Part shown: positions 32,969 through 41,338 of the stretch, piece by piece
How positions within the stretch are numbered: position 1 is the first letter of the stretch
How the letters are laid out: every line of letters begins with the position of its first letter
From: CAKSQF01 sp964582375
Lineage (GTDB): Bacteria > Bacillota > Clostridia > Oscillospirales > CAG-272
NCBI GenBank assembly: GCA_964582375.1
Contig: CAZORL010000001.1
Location: 1 to 64,000 of the forward strand
Direction of reading: 5' to 3'
Length of the DNA: 64,000 bases
Notes under the pieces: generated by a model
The model's input: only the letters and a program-made list of their open reading frames with translations
What the model was told of the DNA's origin: nothing
Database searches by the model: none
Position numbers and translations under genes: made by a program

Positions 32969-33847
32969 TTGGATAAAGAGAATAGCTCGAAAAAACGGAA
33001 GATCATCATAGCGTCGGCGACCGTTCTGCTTTTTGTCGCCGTCGCAGTGCTGACATTCTTCCATCTCTCAAAAGAGCGCGCAAACTATCGCATCTTCTTT
33101 TCGGATGTCGGGCAGGGCGACGGTGCTTATCTTGTCTCCCCCGACGGCGATGCGGTCGTGTTTGATTGCGGTCTGAACTCGGGCGGCACCGATCTTGTCG
33201 CACAAATGAAGAAAAGCGGCGTTAAAAGAGTTAATATGATCGTCATTTCACACGCACACGACGATCATTTCGGTGGTGTGTTCGAACTTCTCGATGCATT
33301 CGATGTCGGTAAGATCGTCATGCCGAATTTTGATATCGAAGGATTTGCCGGTCAAAAGCTGACAACTGTCGCAGAATTGCATAATGTCGAGATCGTCCGC
33401 GCACAACGCGGAGATCACTTCGAGACGATGGGTTGCAAACTCGATGTGCTCTCTCCGCAGGGCACATTCGAGTGTGACGGATCAAATAACGACAGCCTCG
33501 TTGTCATGCTCGATGTGCTCGGAACAAGAATGCTCTTTACGGGTGATGCCGAGGGCGAGGTTGAAGACGAACTTGTCGATCTTTACGGCAATAGCCTTGC
33601 CGCCGATGTCCTGAAGGTCGCACATCACGGCTCGGCAACATCAACGACCGAGGACTTTTTGTCGGCAGTATCTCCAACAGTTGCCGTGATCTCAGCAGGC
33701 GAGTCAAACCCGTACGGACTTCCGTCTCGCGGCATCCTCACGCGCCTCGAAAACATCGGTGCACATGTCTGCAGAACCGATATTGACGGCAGGATCTGCA
33801 TCACCATCACGGATGACGGAAATTTCACGGTATCTGCGAACAACTGA
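32969..33847 (+). CDS. Secreted or membrane-anchored MBL-fold hydrolase (ComEC-C-terminal-like)
   Basis: 292 aa. An N-terminal anchor (IIIASATVLLFVAVAVLTFF, residues 12-31) is followed by a metallo-beta-lactamase domain: FFSDVGQGDGAYL, then HAHDDHFGG (HxHxDH metal ligands), GDAEGEVED and VLKVAHHGS. The order and the DVGQGD block match the beta-lactamase-like domain of ComEC/Rec2, here as a free-standing extracytoplasmic protein. The family includes nucleases and uncharacterised hydrolases; DNA degradation outside the cell is a reasonable but unproven role. The start is TTG 32969 (GGGAGG 8 nt upstream). Followed by a strong terminator. Confidence 0.87.
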   Translation: MDKENSSKKRKIIIASATVLLFVAVAVLTFFHLSKERANYRIFFSDVGQGDGAYLVSPDGDAVVFDCGLNSGGTDLVAQMKKSGVKRVNMIVISHAHDDHFGGVFELLDAFDVGKIVMPNFDIEGFAGQKLTTVAELHNVEIVRAQRGDHFETMGCKLDVLSPQGTFECDGSNNDSLVVMLDVLGTRMLFTGDAEGEVEDELVDLYGNSLAADVLKVAHHGSATSTTEDFLSAVSPTVAVISAGESNPYGLPSRGILTRLENIGAHVCRTDIDGRICITITDDGNFTVSANN

Positions 33848-33855
33848 CTTTACCT

Positions 33856-33899
33856 CAAAAGATCCTCCCTGAATTTTGGGAAGATCTTTTGACTTTTTT
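33856..33899 (+). terminator. Terminator of the MBL hydrolase gene
   Basis: 14-bp stem with one mismatch (33856-33869 with 33878-33891), then ACTTTTTTG. Confidence 0.88.
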
Positions 33900-33921
33900 G
33901 CGAGAAAAAATTGCCCATATG

Positions 33922-33950
33922 TTGAAAAACCACGATCGTTGTGGTATAAT
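33922..33950 (+). promoter_or_regulatory. Promoter of def-cdd
   Basis: TTGAAA 33922-33927, 17 bp ending TTGTGG, TATAAT 33945-33950. Confidence 0.92.
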
Positions 33951-33983
33951 GTATCATAAACAGAAAAAAAGGAGATACGACTG

Positions 33984-34397
33984 ATGGTAAGAGAACTCGT
34001 TCATGACCCCATTTTTCTTGCAGGAAGATCGGAGACAGCGACAAAAGATGATCTGCAGACGGTATGCGATCTGCTTGATACTCTCAAGTTTCACAGCGAG
34101 AACTGCGTAGGCATGGCGGCAAATATGATCGGTATCAAAAAACGCATTATCGCATTTGCGGATGCGTCATCGTTTGTGGTGATGCTGAATCCCGAGATCG
34201 TCAAAAGGGATGGTGTGTATAACACGGAAGAGGGCTGCCTGTCACTGCTTGGCGGTCCGCGTGCGTGCAGGCGGTACAGATCGATCAAGGTCAGGTATCA
34301 GACGACCGATATGCAGACACGCACCAAGAGCTATGAAGGTTGGACAGCACAGATAATTCAGCACGAGATCGACCATTGCGACGGCGTGCTTATATGA
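33984..34397 (+). CDS. def: Peptide deformylase, divergent motif-1 subfamily
   Basis: 137 aa, short for the family (150-190). Removes the formyl group from new N-termini. Motif 2 EGCLS (Cys ligand) and motif 3 QHEIDHCDG (HExxH, two His ligands and catalytic Glu) are intact. Motif 1, normally GxGxAAxQ, reads CVGMAANM (residues 41-48), so the first Gly is Cys and the oxyanion-stabilising Gln is Met. I recall similar motif-1 sequences in clostridial proteins annotated as deformylases, so it may be a real subfamily with lower or altered activity. AAGGAG precedes the ATG. Followed at 15 nt by a cytidine deaminase gene. Confidence 0.85.
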   Translation: MVRELVHDPIFLAGRSETATKDDLQTVCDLLDTLKFHSENCVGMAANMIGIKKRIIAFADASSFVVMLNPEIVKRDGVYNTEEGCLSLLGGPRACRRYRSIKVRYQTTDMQTRTKSYEGWTAQIIQHEIDHCDGVLI

Positions 34398-34412
34398 AAT
34401 GGGGTGGCATTC

Positions 34413-34826
34413 ATGTGGAAAAAACTTTATGAGGCAGCAATAAAGGTACAAAACGGCAGGACTATCTCCCCTTTTATCGAGGCGGGAGGTGTTTCCGCCG
34501 CGATACTCACAAAACAGGGTAATATCTATGTCGGCGTTTGCATCGACAGCGCATCATCGCTCGGAATGTGCGCCGAGCGGAACGCGATCGCAAATATGAT
34601 CACAAACGGCGAAAGTCAGATCGATAAGGTTGTAGCCGTCACTCCGAGCGGCAGGGTCGGCTCACCCTGCGGTGCTTGTCGCGAGCTTATGATGCAGCTT
34701 GACAAGGACAGCGGTGATATAGAGATACTTCTCGATCTCGAAACGCTGAAAACAATAAAGCTTTGCGAGCTAGTTCCCGATTGGTGGGGCGAGGGGAGAT
34801 TTGCGGGGCAGGACGGAGATTCGTAA
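34413..34826 (+). CDS. Cytidine deaminase family protein
   Basis: 137 aa. Zinc deaminase motifs are CAERNAIANM (Cys ligand and catalytic Glu) and SPCGACRELMMQ (two Cys ligands), the pattern of homotetrameric Cdd and blasticidin-S-deaminase-like enzymes. It deaminates cytidine or deoxycytidine in pyrimidine salvage; substrate range uncertain because it is slightly unlike classical Cdd at the N-terminus. I use ATG 34413 (GGGGTGG 5 nt upstream); an in-frame GTG three codons earlier has no site. Cotranscribed with def. Confidence 0.87.
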   Translation: MWKKLYEAAIKVQNGRTISPFIEAGGVSAAILTKQGNIYVGVCIDSASSLGMCAERNAIANMITNGESQIDKVVAVTPSGRVGSPCGACRELMMQLDKDSGDIEILLDLETLKTIKLCELVPDWWGEGRFAGQDGDS

Positions 34827-34828
34827 AA

Positions 34829-34918
34829 ATGAGGAGATACTACGGTGAGGAATACGGATACATAAACCGCAAAGGCAGGGAAGAGATCGACGATTTTTCG
34901 GATAACCTCGTTGCGTGA
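34829..34918 (+). CDS. 29-aa possible small ORF
   Basis: MRRYYGEEYGYINRKGREEI and a short acidic end. GGAG lies 10 nt upstream of the ATG, inside the end of the deaminase gene, and the ORF starts 2 nt past that stop. The composition is charged and protein-like, but the length is marginal. It could be a real coupled peptide or the remnant start of a lost gene. Confidence 0.35.
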   Translation: MRRYYGEEYGYINRKGREEIDDFSDNLVA

Positions 34919-34987
34919 ACGCCTGTCATACCGCCAATCGATCATCGGTATATCGATATATGCATAACCTATATGAGAAATCGGCAA

Positions 34988-35016
34988 TTTACAAATGACG
35001 AAAAATGTGGTATGAT
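34988..35016 (+). promoter_or_regulatory. Promoter of the Fe-alcohol dehydrogenase gene
   Basis: TTTACA 34988-34993, 17 bp ending ATGTGG, TATGAT 35011-35016. Confidence 0.83.
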
Positions 35017-35090
35017 AAGAGTGTGCTCGAAGAGAGCAACATGACATATGATCATCAGCAGATATTTTTTATATTTCGGAGGAAAAAATT

Positions 35091-36308
35091 ATGGCACGTT
35101 TCACACTTCCCCGCGACCTTTATCACGGAAAGGGCGCACTTGAGGCACTTAAAACACTTGAAGGAAAGAGGGCTATCGTCTGTGTCGGCGGCGGCTCGAT
35201 GAAGCGTTTCGGCTTCCTTGACAAGGCTGTATCTTACCTTAAGGAAGCAGGCATGGAGGTCGAGCTTTTCGAGGGTATCGAACCCGACCCCTCTGTTGAG
35301 ACTGTTATGCGCGGCGCGGACGCCATGTTGAAATTTCAGCCGGATTGGATCATTGCCATGGGCGGCGGCTCGCCTATCGATGCCGCAAAGGCAATGTGGA
35401 TAAAGTACGAGTATCCCGATGTTACATTTGAGGATATGTGCAAGGTCTTCGGACTTCCGAAGCTTCGCACAAAGGCTCATTTCTGCGCCATCTCCTCAAC
35501 ATCCGGCACTGCGACCGAGGTTACCGCATTCTCGATCATCACCGACTACCGGAAGGGTATCAAGTACCCGATCGCCGATTTCGAAATCACTCCCGATGTT
35601 GCGATCGTTGACCCCGAACTTGCCGAGACCATGCCAAGGAAGCTTGTTGCTCACACAGGTATGGATGCAATGACTCACTCGATCGAGGCTTATGTTTCGA
35701 CCGCTCACTGCGACTACACCGATCCGCTCGCACTTCATTCCATAAAGATGATCCGGCGCGATCTTATCGGCTCTTACAACGGCGATATGGAAAAGCGCGA
35801 CAGCATGCATAACGCACAGTGCCTTGCGGGTATGGCGTTCTCGAACGCTCTGCTCGGTATCGTTCACTCGATGGCACACAAGACGGGTGCCGCATTTGCT
35901 GATTTCGGCGCGCACATCATCCACGGTGCGGCAAACGCCATGTACCTTCCCAAGGTCATCGCTTTCAACGCAAAGGATCCCGAGGCGGCAGCGCGCTATG
36001 CCGAGATCGCCGACTTCATGAACCTTGGCGGAAATACCGAGAGTGAGAAGATCGCTGCTCTTATCGCAGAGCTTCGCCGCATGAATGATGAGTTGAACAT
36101 CCCTCACTGCATCAAGAATTACGGTGCGGACAGCTATCCCACCGAAAACGGCTTTGTATCCGAGGATGCATTCCGTGCGCGTCTGCATGACATCGCGGTC
36201 AACGCACTCGGAGATGCTTGCACAGGCTCGAATCCCCGTCAGCCGAGCGTTGAGGAGATGGAAAAGCTTCTTCTCTGCTGTTACTACGATACCGAGGTTG
36301 ATTTCTGA
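35091..36308 (+). CDS. Iron-containing alcohol dehydrogenase
   Basis: 405 aa, group III Fe-ADH. NAD(P) site: VCVGGGSMKRFG and AMGGGSPIDAAKAMW. Metal ligands sit in AHTGMDAMTHSIEAYVS, GIVHSMAHKTGA and IIHGAANAMYLP (Asp and three His). It interconverts aldehydes and alcohols, most probably acetaldehyde or butyraldehyde to the alcohol during fermentation, using NAD(P)H; members include butanol and 1,3-propanediol dehydrogenases and substrate cannot be read. CGGAGG lies 8 nt before the ATG. Monocistronic, just upstream of the redox island. Confidence 0.94.
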   Translation: MARFTLPRDLYHGKGALEALKTLEGKRAIVCVGGGSMKRFGFLDKAVSYLKEAGMEVELFEGIEPDPSVETVMRGADAMLKFQPDWIIAMGGGSPIDAAKAMWIKYEYPDVTFEDMCKVFGLPKLRTKAHFCAISSTSGTATEVTAFSIITDYRKGIKYPIADFEITPDVAIVDPELAETMPRKLVAHTGMDAMTHSIEAYVSTAHCDYTDPLALHSIKMIRRDLIGSYNGDMEKRDSMHNAQCLAGMAFSNALLGIVHSMAHKTGAAFADFGAHIIHGAANAMYLPKVIAFNAKDPEAAARYAEIADFMNLGGNTESEKIAALIAELRRMNDELNIPHCIKNYGADSYPTENGFVSEDAFRARLHDIAVNALGDACTGSNPRQPSVEEMEKLLLCCYYDTEVDF

Positions 36309-36322
36309 TAACCGAACGGGAA

Positions 36323-36367
36323 TGGGGTTAAGTCGGTGCTGAGGCATCGGCTTAGCCCCACATTTTT
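36323..36367 (+). terminator. Terminator of the Fe-ADH gene
   Basis: 10-bp outer stem (36323-36332 with 36351-36360, one G-U) with further inner pairing, then CATTTTTGCC. Confidence 0.8.
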
Positions 36368-36427
36368 GCCTTGAGTGCCAAAATGATCGAAAAAATTGAA
36401 AAATTCAAAAAAATCGATCGATAGCTA

Positions 36428-36456
36428 TTCACAAAATCCTCTTTTTGTGCTATAAT
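36428..36456 (+). promoter_or_regulatory. Promoter of nfnAB
   Basis: TTCACA 36428-36433, 17 bp ending TTGTGC, TATAAT 36451-36456. Confidence 0.87.
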
Positions 36457-36500
36457 AGAGCCGTATCTGCTAAATGTCTATTGAAAGGACGGATTTATTT

Positions 36501-37361
36501 ATGTATAAGATCGCAAAAAAGCGGGTGCTCAATCCGACTGTTACCGAAATGGAAATACAGGCTCCGCTTGTCGCAAATAAAGCAAAGCCGGGACAGTTTA
36601 TAATTCTCCGCGTCGATGATGAGGGTGAGAGAATACCGCTCACTGTTGCCGGATGTAACAAAGAGTCGGGCACCGTTAAGATCATTTTTCAGATCGTCGG
36701 AGCGACGACCGCAAAGCTCGGACATAAAAACGAGGGCGAATATATCGAGGATTTTGTCGGACCGCTCGGCAAACCGACCGAGACAGAAGGCATTAAAAAG
36801 GTTTGCGTTATCGGCGGCGGCGTCGGATGCGCTATCGCTCTTCCGATTGCTGAGGAGTTTCACAAACTCGGTGCGGATGTTACCGGTATCATCGGATTCA
36901 GATCCCGTGATATCGTCATTCTCGAGGACGAATTTACCGCATGTACCGATCACCTTACCATCATGACCGACGATGGCTCTTACGGCAGAAGCGGCAATGT
37001 TACCTTGCCGCTTCGCGAGCTGCTTGAGGCGGGCGAGAGATATGATATGATAATCACCATCGGCCCGCTGATCATGATGAAATTTGTAGTTGAGACTGCA
37101 AGACCATATGCCGTCCCGGTCACCGTTTCAATGAATCCGATAATGATAGACGGCACGGGAATGTGCGGCGGTTGCCGACTGACACTTGTGCATGAGGGCA
37201 AAAAGATCATGAAATTTGCCTGTGTTGATGGTCCGGATTTTGACGGATACGAGGTCGATTTTGACGAGGCGATGTCGCGCGGCAGAATGTATGCCGACTT
37301 CGAGCGACGCGCGTATGAGGAGACCTGCAACCTTTTTGCAAAGGCAAAGGAGGAGAGCTGA
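36501..37361 (+). CDS. nfnA: NfnA: NADH-binding subunit of ferredoxin:NADP+ transhydrogenase
   Basis: 286 aa, related to dihydroorotate dehydrogenase electron-transfer subunits. An FAD-binding beta-barrel (PGQFIILRVDDEGERIPLTV), an NAD site (VCVIGGGVGCAIALPIAEEF), and a C-terminal [2Fe-2S] motif GTGMCGGCRLTL with a further Cys in KFACVDGP. With NfnB it links NADH, reduced ferredoxin and NADPH by electron bifurcation. ATG 36501 is chosen for GGACGG upstream; an in-frame ATG nine codons earlier has none. nfnB starts 1 nt after its stop. The PyrK alternative is less likely because NfnB, not PyrD, follows. Confidence 0.92.
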   Translation: MYKIAKKRVLNPTVTEMEIQAPLVANKAKPGQFIILRVDDEGERIPLTVAGCNKESGTVKIIFQIVGATTAKLGHKNEGEYIEDFVGPLGKPTETEGIKKVCVIGGGVGCAIALPIAEEFHKLGADVTGIIGFRSRDIVILEDEFTACTDHLTIMTDDGSYGRSGNVTLPLRELLEAGERYDMIITIGPLIMMKFVVETARPYAVPVTVSMNPIMIDGTGMCGGCRLTLVHEGKKIMKFACVDGPDFDGYEVDFDEAMSRGRMYADFERRAYEETCNLFAKAKEES

Positions 37362-37362
37362 C

Positions 37363-38778
37363 ATGGCAATAGAACAGAAAAAACATGAAATGCCGACGCA
37401 AGCTCCGAGCGTGCGCGCAAATAATTTTGACGAGGTCGCACTCGGCTATACCGCCCAAATCGCGATCGATGAAGCAAAAAGATGCCTTAACTGCAAAAAC
37501 AAGCCCTGTATCGGCGGATGTCCGGTAAATATCGATATTCCCGGATTTATCGGCTATGTTAAAGAAGGCGATTTTGAGGGCGCGTATCGCGTTATTGCAG
37601 AGTCGTCCTCGCTCCCTGCAGTCTGCGGCAGAGTATGTCCGCAGGAGTCGCAGTGCGAGAGCAAATGTACACTCGGCGTCAAATTTGAGCCTGTCGGTAT
37701 AGGCAGACTTGAACGCTTTGTCGCCGATCATCATAACGCAAACGATACCGCAAAGACAGAGATCCCCGTGTCAAACGGTCATAAGGTGGCTGTCGTCGGC
37801 TCGGGACCCTCGGGACTGACCTGCGCGGGCGATCTTGCCAAGAAGGGCTACAAGGTCACGGTCTATGAGGCGCTCCACACGGCAGGCGGAGTTTTGGTCT
37901 ACGGTATTCCCGAGTTCAGACTTCCCAAGTCGATCGTACAAAAAGAGGTTGACGGACTTAAAGCACTTGGTGTCGATTTTGAGACCAACGTCGTTATAGG
38001 CAAAACGCTTACTGTTGACGAGCTTTTCGATGACGGATTTGAGGCTGTATTTATCGGCTCCGGCGCGGGACTTCCCAAATTTATGGGTATTGACGGCGAG
38101 GAGCTTAAGGGTGTGTATTCGGCAAACGAATTTCTCACCCGAAGCAATCTCATGAAAGCCTACAGAAATGACAGCGCGACCCCGATAATGAAGGGCGGCA
38201 AGGTAGTTGTGGTCGGCGGAGGCAATGTCGCCATGGATGCCGCACGCACAGCTCTTCGTCTGGGAGCAAAGGTCACGATCGTATATCGCCGCTCCATGGA
38301 AGAGCTGCCTGCACGTCGCGAGGAGGTCGAGCATGCAACGGAGGAGGGAATCGAGTTCAGACTTCTGACCAATCCCACAAAGATCGTCGGATACGAGAAT
38401 CCCGATGACCGCAGAGATCCGAAGAACGGGTTTGTCAGGGCGATCGAGTGCGTGAAAATGGAACTCGGCGCACCCGACGAGCGCGGCAGACGCCGTCCGA
38501 TCGAGGTAAAGGACAGCGAGTTTACCATAGAGGCGGATGCTGTTATAATGGCACTCGGCACATCGCCGAACCCGCTTATCAAAAGTACGACAAAGGGACT
38601 TGAGACCGAGCGCTGGGGCGGTATAGTCGCCGATCCCGAGACAGGACTTACCTCAAGAGAGAGTGTGTACGCAGGCGGCGATGCCGTCACGGGCGCGGCT
38701 ACCGTCATACTGGCGATGGGTGCGGGAAAGAAAGCCGCAAAGGCGATCGATGAGTACATTTTTTCCAAAAATCAATAA
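37363..38778 (+). CDS. nfnB: NfnB: NADPH-binding subunit of ferredoxin:NADP+ transhydrogenase
   Basis: 471 aa, homologous to the small subunit of glutamate synthase (GltD). The N-terminus ligates two [4Fe-4S] clusters (CLNCKNKPCIGGCPVNI and CGRVCPQESQCESKC). Then an FAD site VAVVGSGPSGLTCAGDLAKK, an NADPH site VVVVGGGNVAMDAARTALRL, and a second FAD motif VYAGGDAVTGAATVILAMGAG. In NfnAB this subunit carries the bifurcating FAD. A GltD role is unlikely because no GltB is present and nfnA is directly upstream (stop and start 1 nt apart, AAAGGAGGAG site). AAGGAGGAG precedes the ATG. Confidence 0.93.
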   Translation: MAIEQKKHEMPTQAPSVRANNFDEVALGYTAQIAIDEAKRCLNCKNKPCIGGCPVNIDIPGFIGYVKEGDFEGAYRVIAESSSLPAVCGRVCPQESQCESKCTLGVKFEPVGIGRLERFVADHHNANDTAKTEIPVSNGHKVAVVGSGPSGLTCAGDLAKKGYKVTVYEALHTAGGVLVYGIPEFRLPKSIVQKEVDGLKALGVDFETNVVIGKTLTVDELFDDGFEAVFIGSGAGLPKFMGIDGEELKGVYSANEFLTRSNLMKAYRNDSATPIMKGGKVVVVGGGNVAMDAARTALRLGAKVTIVYRRSMEELPARREEVEHATEEGIEFRLLTNPTKIVGYENPDDRRDPKNGFVRAIECVKMELGAPDERGRRRPIEVKDSEFTIEADAVIMALGTSPNPLIKSTTKGLETERWGGIVADPETGLTSRESVYAGGDAVTGAATVILAMGAGKKAAKAIDEYIFSKNQ

Positions 38779-38796
38779 AAAACGGAAAAATAACCA

Positions 38797-38829
38797 CATA
38801 AGCGTTGCGGATATGTCGCAACGCTTATG
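38797..38829 (+). terminator. 13-bp hairpin between nfnB and the malate dehydrogenase-like gene
   Basis: Perfect stem 38797-38809 with 38817-38829 around a 7-nt loop. No T-tract follows, so it is either a weak terminator or a palindromic binding site upstream of the mdh -10 box, about 70 bp away. Confidence 0.55.
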
Positions 38830-38898
38830 GTGCAGATATAACAAAAAATACATACCGATATATAAAACAGGCAATAACAGGTCAGGCTCGATCTGTGG

Positions 38899-38904
38899 TA
38901 TAAT
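38899..38904 (+). promoter_or_regulatory. TGTGG-TATAAT -10 region upstream of the mdh-fum-hdr-flx-frd run
   Basis: TATAAT 38899-38904 is preceded by CTGTGG, as in other promoters here, but 17 bp further upstream there is only AACAGG instead of TTGACA. A promoter with a poor -35 would be expected to need an activator. It is the only good promoter candidate before the 11.5-kb gene run. Confidence 0.55.
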
Positions 38905-38950
38905 ATACTTGACCCAAACTCCAAAATAATACGACAGGATGGTTAAAAAT

Positions 38951-39898
38951 ATGAACAAGATTTCAATTATCGGAACAGGCAGTGTCGGATCGACGATAGC
39001 TTACTCGCTTGCACTCCTCGGATACGCTTCCGAGATCGTAATGATCGACATCAACCATGACAAGGCACTCGGTGAGGCACTTGACATCAGACAGGGCACA
39101 CCCTTCTGCGCGCCCTGTGCGATCTATGCAGGCGATTATCCCGATGCGGCAGGCTCAAGCATAGTCATCCTTACCTCGGGCGTTGCAAGAAAGCCGGGTC
39201 AGTCAAGACTCGAGCTTGCTCAGATCAATGTCAATATCACGAAAACGATCATCCCCGAGATAACAAAGTACGCTCCCGACGCCGTATACGTCATCGTTTC
39301 TAACCCGGTCGATGTGCTTACATATACTTTCTGCAAACTCTCGGGACTTCCAGAAAATCAGATCATCGGATCGGGAACCATCCTCGATACCGCAAGACTT
39401 CGCACCAGACTGTCCGAGTATTGCCGCATAAGCCAGAACAATGTTCACGCATACGTTTTCGGCGAGCACGGCGATTCGTCCTTCATTCCGTGGTCGGTTG
39501 CCAACATTTCAAACGTTCCGATCGAGGAATGTCACAGAGTTTTCGGAAACAAGGACGCGCTCGAGTCTCCCGAGCTTGATCTTGTTGAGATCGAGGACTA
39601 TGTCAGAAAGTCGGGCGGAAGAGTCATCGCACGCAAGGGAGCGACCTTCTATGCCGTTTCGATGTCCGTATGTCATATTTGCAATGCCATTCTCAGCGGC
39701 ATCGATACGACAATGACAGTCTCGACCATGATGCACGGCGAGTACGGCATAAACGATGTCTGTCTCAGTACGCTGAATGTTGTCGGACGCGACGGTCTCG
39801 GCGGACATGTCAATATCAATCTCACCGATGAGGAAGTTGCAAAGCTTCACTTTAGCGCAGATACCCTCAAGGGCGTTATCAACAATATCATTATTTGA
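38951..39898 (+). CDS. Malate dehydrogenase of the lactate-dehydrogenase-like family
   Basis: 315 aa, LDH/MDH superfamily: NAD site ISIIGTGSVGSTIAYSLALL, catalytic His in FGEHGDSSFIPWS. The substrate-specificity loop reads TSGVARKPGQSR. The residue equivalent to LDH Gln102 is Arg80, which in this superfamily binds the second carboxylate of oxaloacetate, so malate dehydrogenase activity is more likely than lactate dehydrogenase. Context agrees: a class II fumarase follows 30 nt downstream, then fumarate-reductase-like genes. ATG 38951 follows GGATGG; an upstream in-frame ATG (38939) overlaps that site. Automated annotation would probably call it L-lactate dehydrogenase. Confidence 0.85.
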   Translation: MNKISIIGTGSVGSTIAYSLALLGYASEIVMIDINHDKALGEALDIRQGTPFCAPCAIYAGDYPDAAGSSIVILTSGVARKPGQSRLELAQINVNITKTIIPEITKYAPDAVYVIVSNPVDVLTYTFCKLSGLPENQIIGSGTILDTARLRTRLSEYCRISQNNVHAYVFGEHGDSSFIPWSVANISNVPIEECHRVFGNKDALESPELDLVEIEDYVRKSGGRVIARKGATFYAVSMSVCHICNAILSGIDTTMTVSTMMHGEYGINDVCLSTLNVVGRDGLGGHVNINLTDEEVAKLHFSADTLKGVINNIII

Positions 39899-39928
39899 TC
39901 ATTCGATCTTCTTTTTGAAAGGAATAAA

Positions 39929-41305
39929 ATGGAATACCGTATAGAACATGATTCAATGGGCGAGATGAAAGTCCCTGCAGACAGACTTTGGGGTGCACAA
40001 ACGCAGAGATCGCTCGAAAATTTCAGAATTGGCGTCGGCATTGAAACAATGCCCCGCGAGGTCACACACGCTTTCGGAATACTGAAAAAGGCAGCGGCAA
40101 TGGCAAACGCCGAGCTTCGCCCCGATAAGATGACGTCGGAAAAGCTTTCGGCTATCGAAAAAGCATGCGACGAGGTTGCCTCGGGCGAGCTTGACGAGCA
40201 TTTTCCGCTCGTAGTCTGGCAGACAGGCTCGGGTACGCAGTCAAACATGAACGCAAACGAGGTCATTGCTAATCGTGCAAACGAGATCGCAGGCAAAAAG
40301 CTCTGCCATCCCAACGACGATATCAACATGAGCCAGTCCTCTAATGATACATTCCCGACCGCAATGCATATTTGCGCCGTCCTTGCGATAGAGGATAAGC
40401 TGATTCCAGCTATAGAGGAGCTTGTTTCGACCTTCTACCGCCTTGAAAAGGAAAACGAAGGTATCGTCAAGTCGGGCAGGACACATCTGCAGGACGCAAC
40501 ACCCATCTCCTTCTCGCAGGAGATATCGGGCTGGAGATCAAGCCTTGAGCGTGATGTCGAACTGTTAAAGCTTGCCGTTGCTCCTCTTTGCGAGCTTGCT
40601 CTCGGCGGAACTGCCGTCGGAACGGGACTCAATACCCCGAAGGGATTTGCCGAGCTTGTTGCAAAGAAGGCGGCAACGCTCACGGGTAAGCCTTTTGTGA
40701 CCGGATTCAATAAGTTTCACAGCCTTACCTCGAAGGACGAATTGGTCTTTGCTCACGGAGCGATCAAGGCGACCGCTTGCGACATGATGAAGATCGCAAA
40801 CGACGTTCGCTGGTTGGCATCGGGTCCTCGCGACGGTCTCGGAGAGATACATATCCCCGAAAACGAACCCGGCTCGTCGATCATGCCCGGAAAGGTCAAT
40901 CCCACACAGTGCGAGGCTGTCACCATGGTGGCAGTTCAGGTAATGGGCAACGATGCGGCAGTTTCGTTTGCGGCATCTCAGGGCAACTTTGAGCTTAATG
41001 TCTTTATGCCGGTCGCGATCTACAATTTCCTTCAGTCCGCTCGCCTGCTTGCCGAGTCCATCGTGTCGTTCAACAAGAACTGTGCCGCGGGCATTACAGC
41101 GAATAAGGAAAAAATGTATCACAATCTGCACAATTCGCTCATGCTCGTAACCGCACTCAATCCTTATATCGGCTATGAAAATGCGGCAAAGACTGCGAAA
41201 AAGGCTTATAAAGACAATATTTCGCTTAAAGAAGCATGTGTCGAGCTCGGATTCCTTACAGCCGAACGTTTTGACGAGGTCTTCCACCCCGAGCAGATGA
41301 TCTGA
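39929..41305 (+). CDS. fumC: Class II fumarate hydratase
   Basis: 458 aa, normal length. Superfamily signature GSSIMPGKVNPTQCEA is present, with WQTGSGTQSNMNANEVIANRA and TALNPYIGYENAAK, which distinguish fumarase from aspartase and argininosuccinate lyase. Interconverts malate and fumarate; needs no iron-sulfur cluster. AAAGGA precedes the ATG. It lies 30 nt after the malate dehydrogenase-like gene and 33 nt before hdrB, so the reductive route oxaloacetate-malate-fumarate feeds the downstream fumarate-reductase-like enzyme. Aspartase cannot be fully excluded by eye but fits worse. Confidence 0.93.
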   Translation: MEYRIEHDSMGEMKVPADRLWGAQTQRSLENFRIGVGIETMPREVTHAFGILKKAAAMANAELRPDKMTSEKLSAIEKACDEVASGELDEHFPLVVWQTGSGTQSNMNANEVIANRANEIAGKKLCHPNDDINMSQSSNDTFPTAMHICAVLAIEDKLIPAIEELVSTFYRLEKENEGIVKSGRTHLQDATPISFSQEISGWRSSLERDVELLKLAVAPLCELALGGTAVGTGLNTPKGFAELVAKKAATLTGKPFVTGFNKFHSLTSKDELVFAHGAIKATACDMMKIANDVRWLASGPRDGLGEIHIPENEPGSSIMPGKVNPTQCEAVTMVAVQVMGNDAAVSFAASQGNFELNVFMPVAIYNFLQSARLLAESIVSFNKNCAAGITANKEKMYHNLHNSLMLVTALNPYIGYENAAKTAKKAYKDNISLKEACVELGFLTAERFDEVFHPEQMI

Positions 41306-41338
41306 TCGGTTTATCAAACAGAAAGGTTGATCATAAAC

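Noticed and set aside
36501..38778. Glutamate synthase or PyrK/PyrD assignment for the gene pair
   Set aside because: No GltB or PyrD is encoded; the adjacent pair of both subunits is the NfnAB arrangement.
38951..39898. Plain L-lactate dehydrogenase
   Set aside because: Arg at the Gln102 position and linkage to fumarase favour malate dehydrogenase, although the fold is LDH-like.
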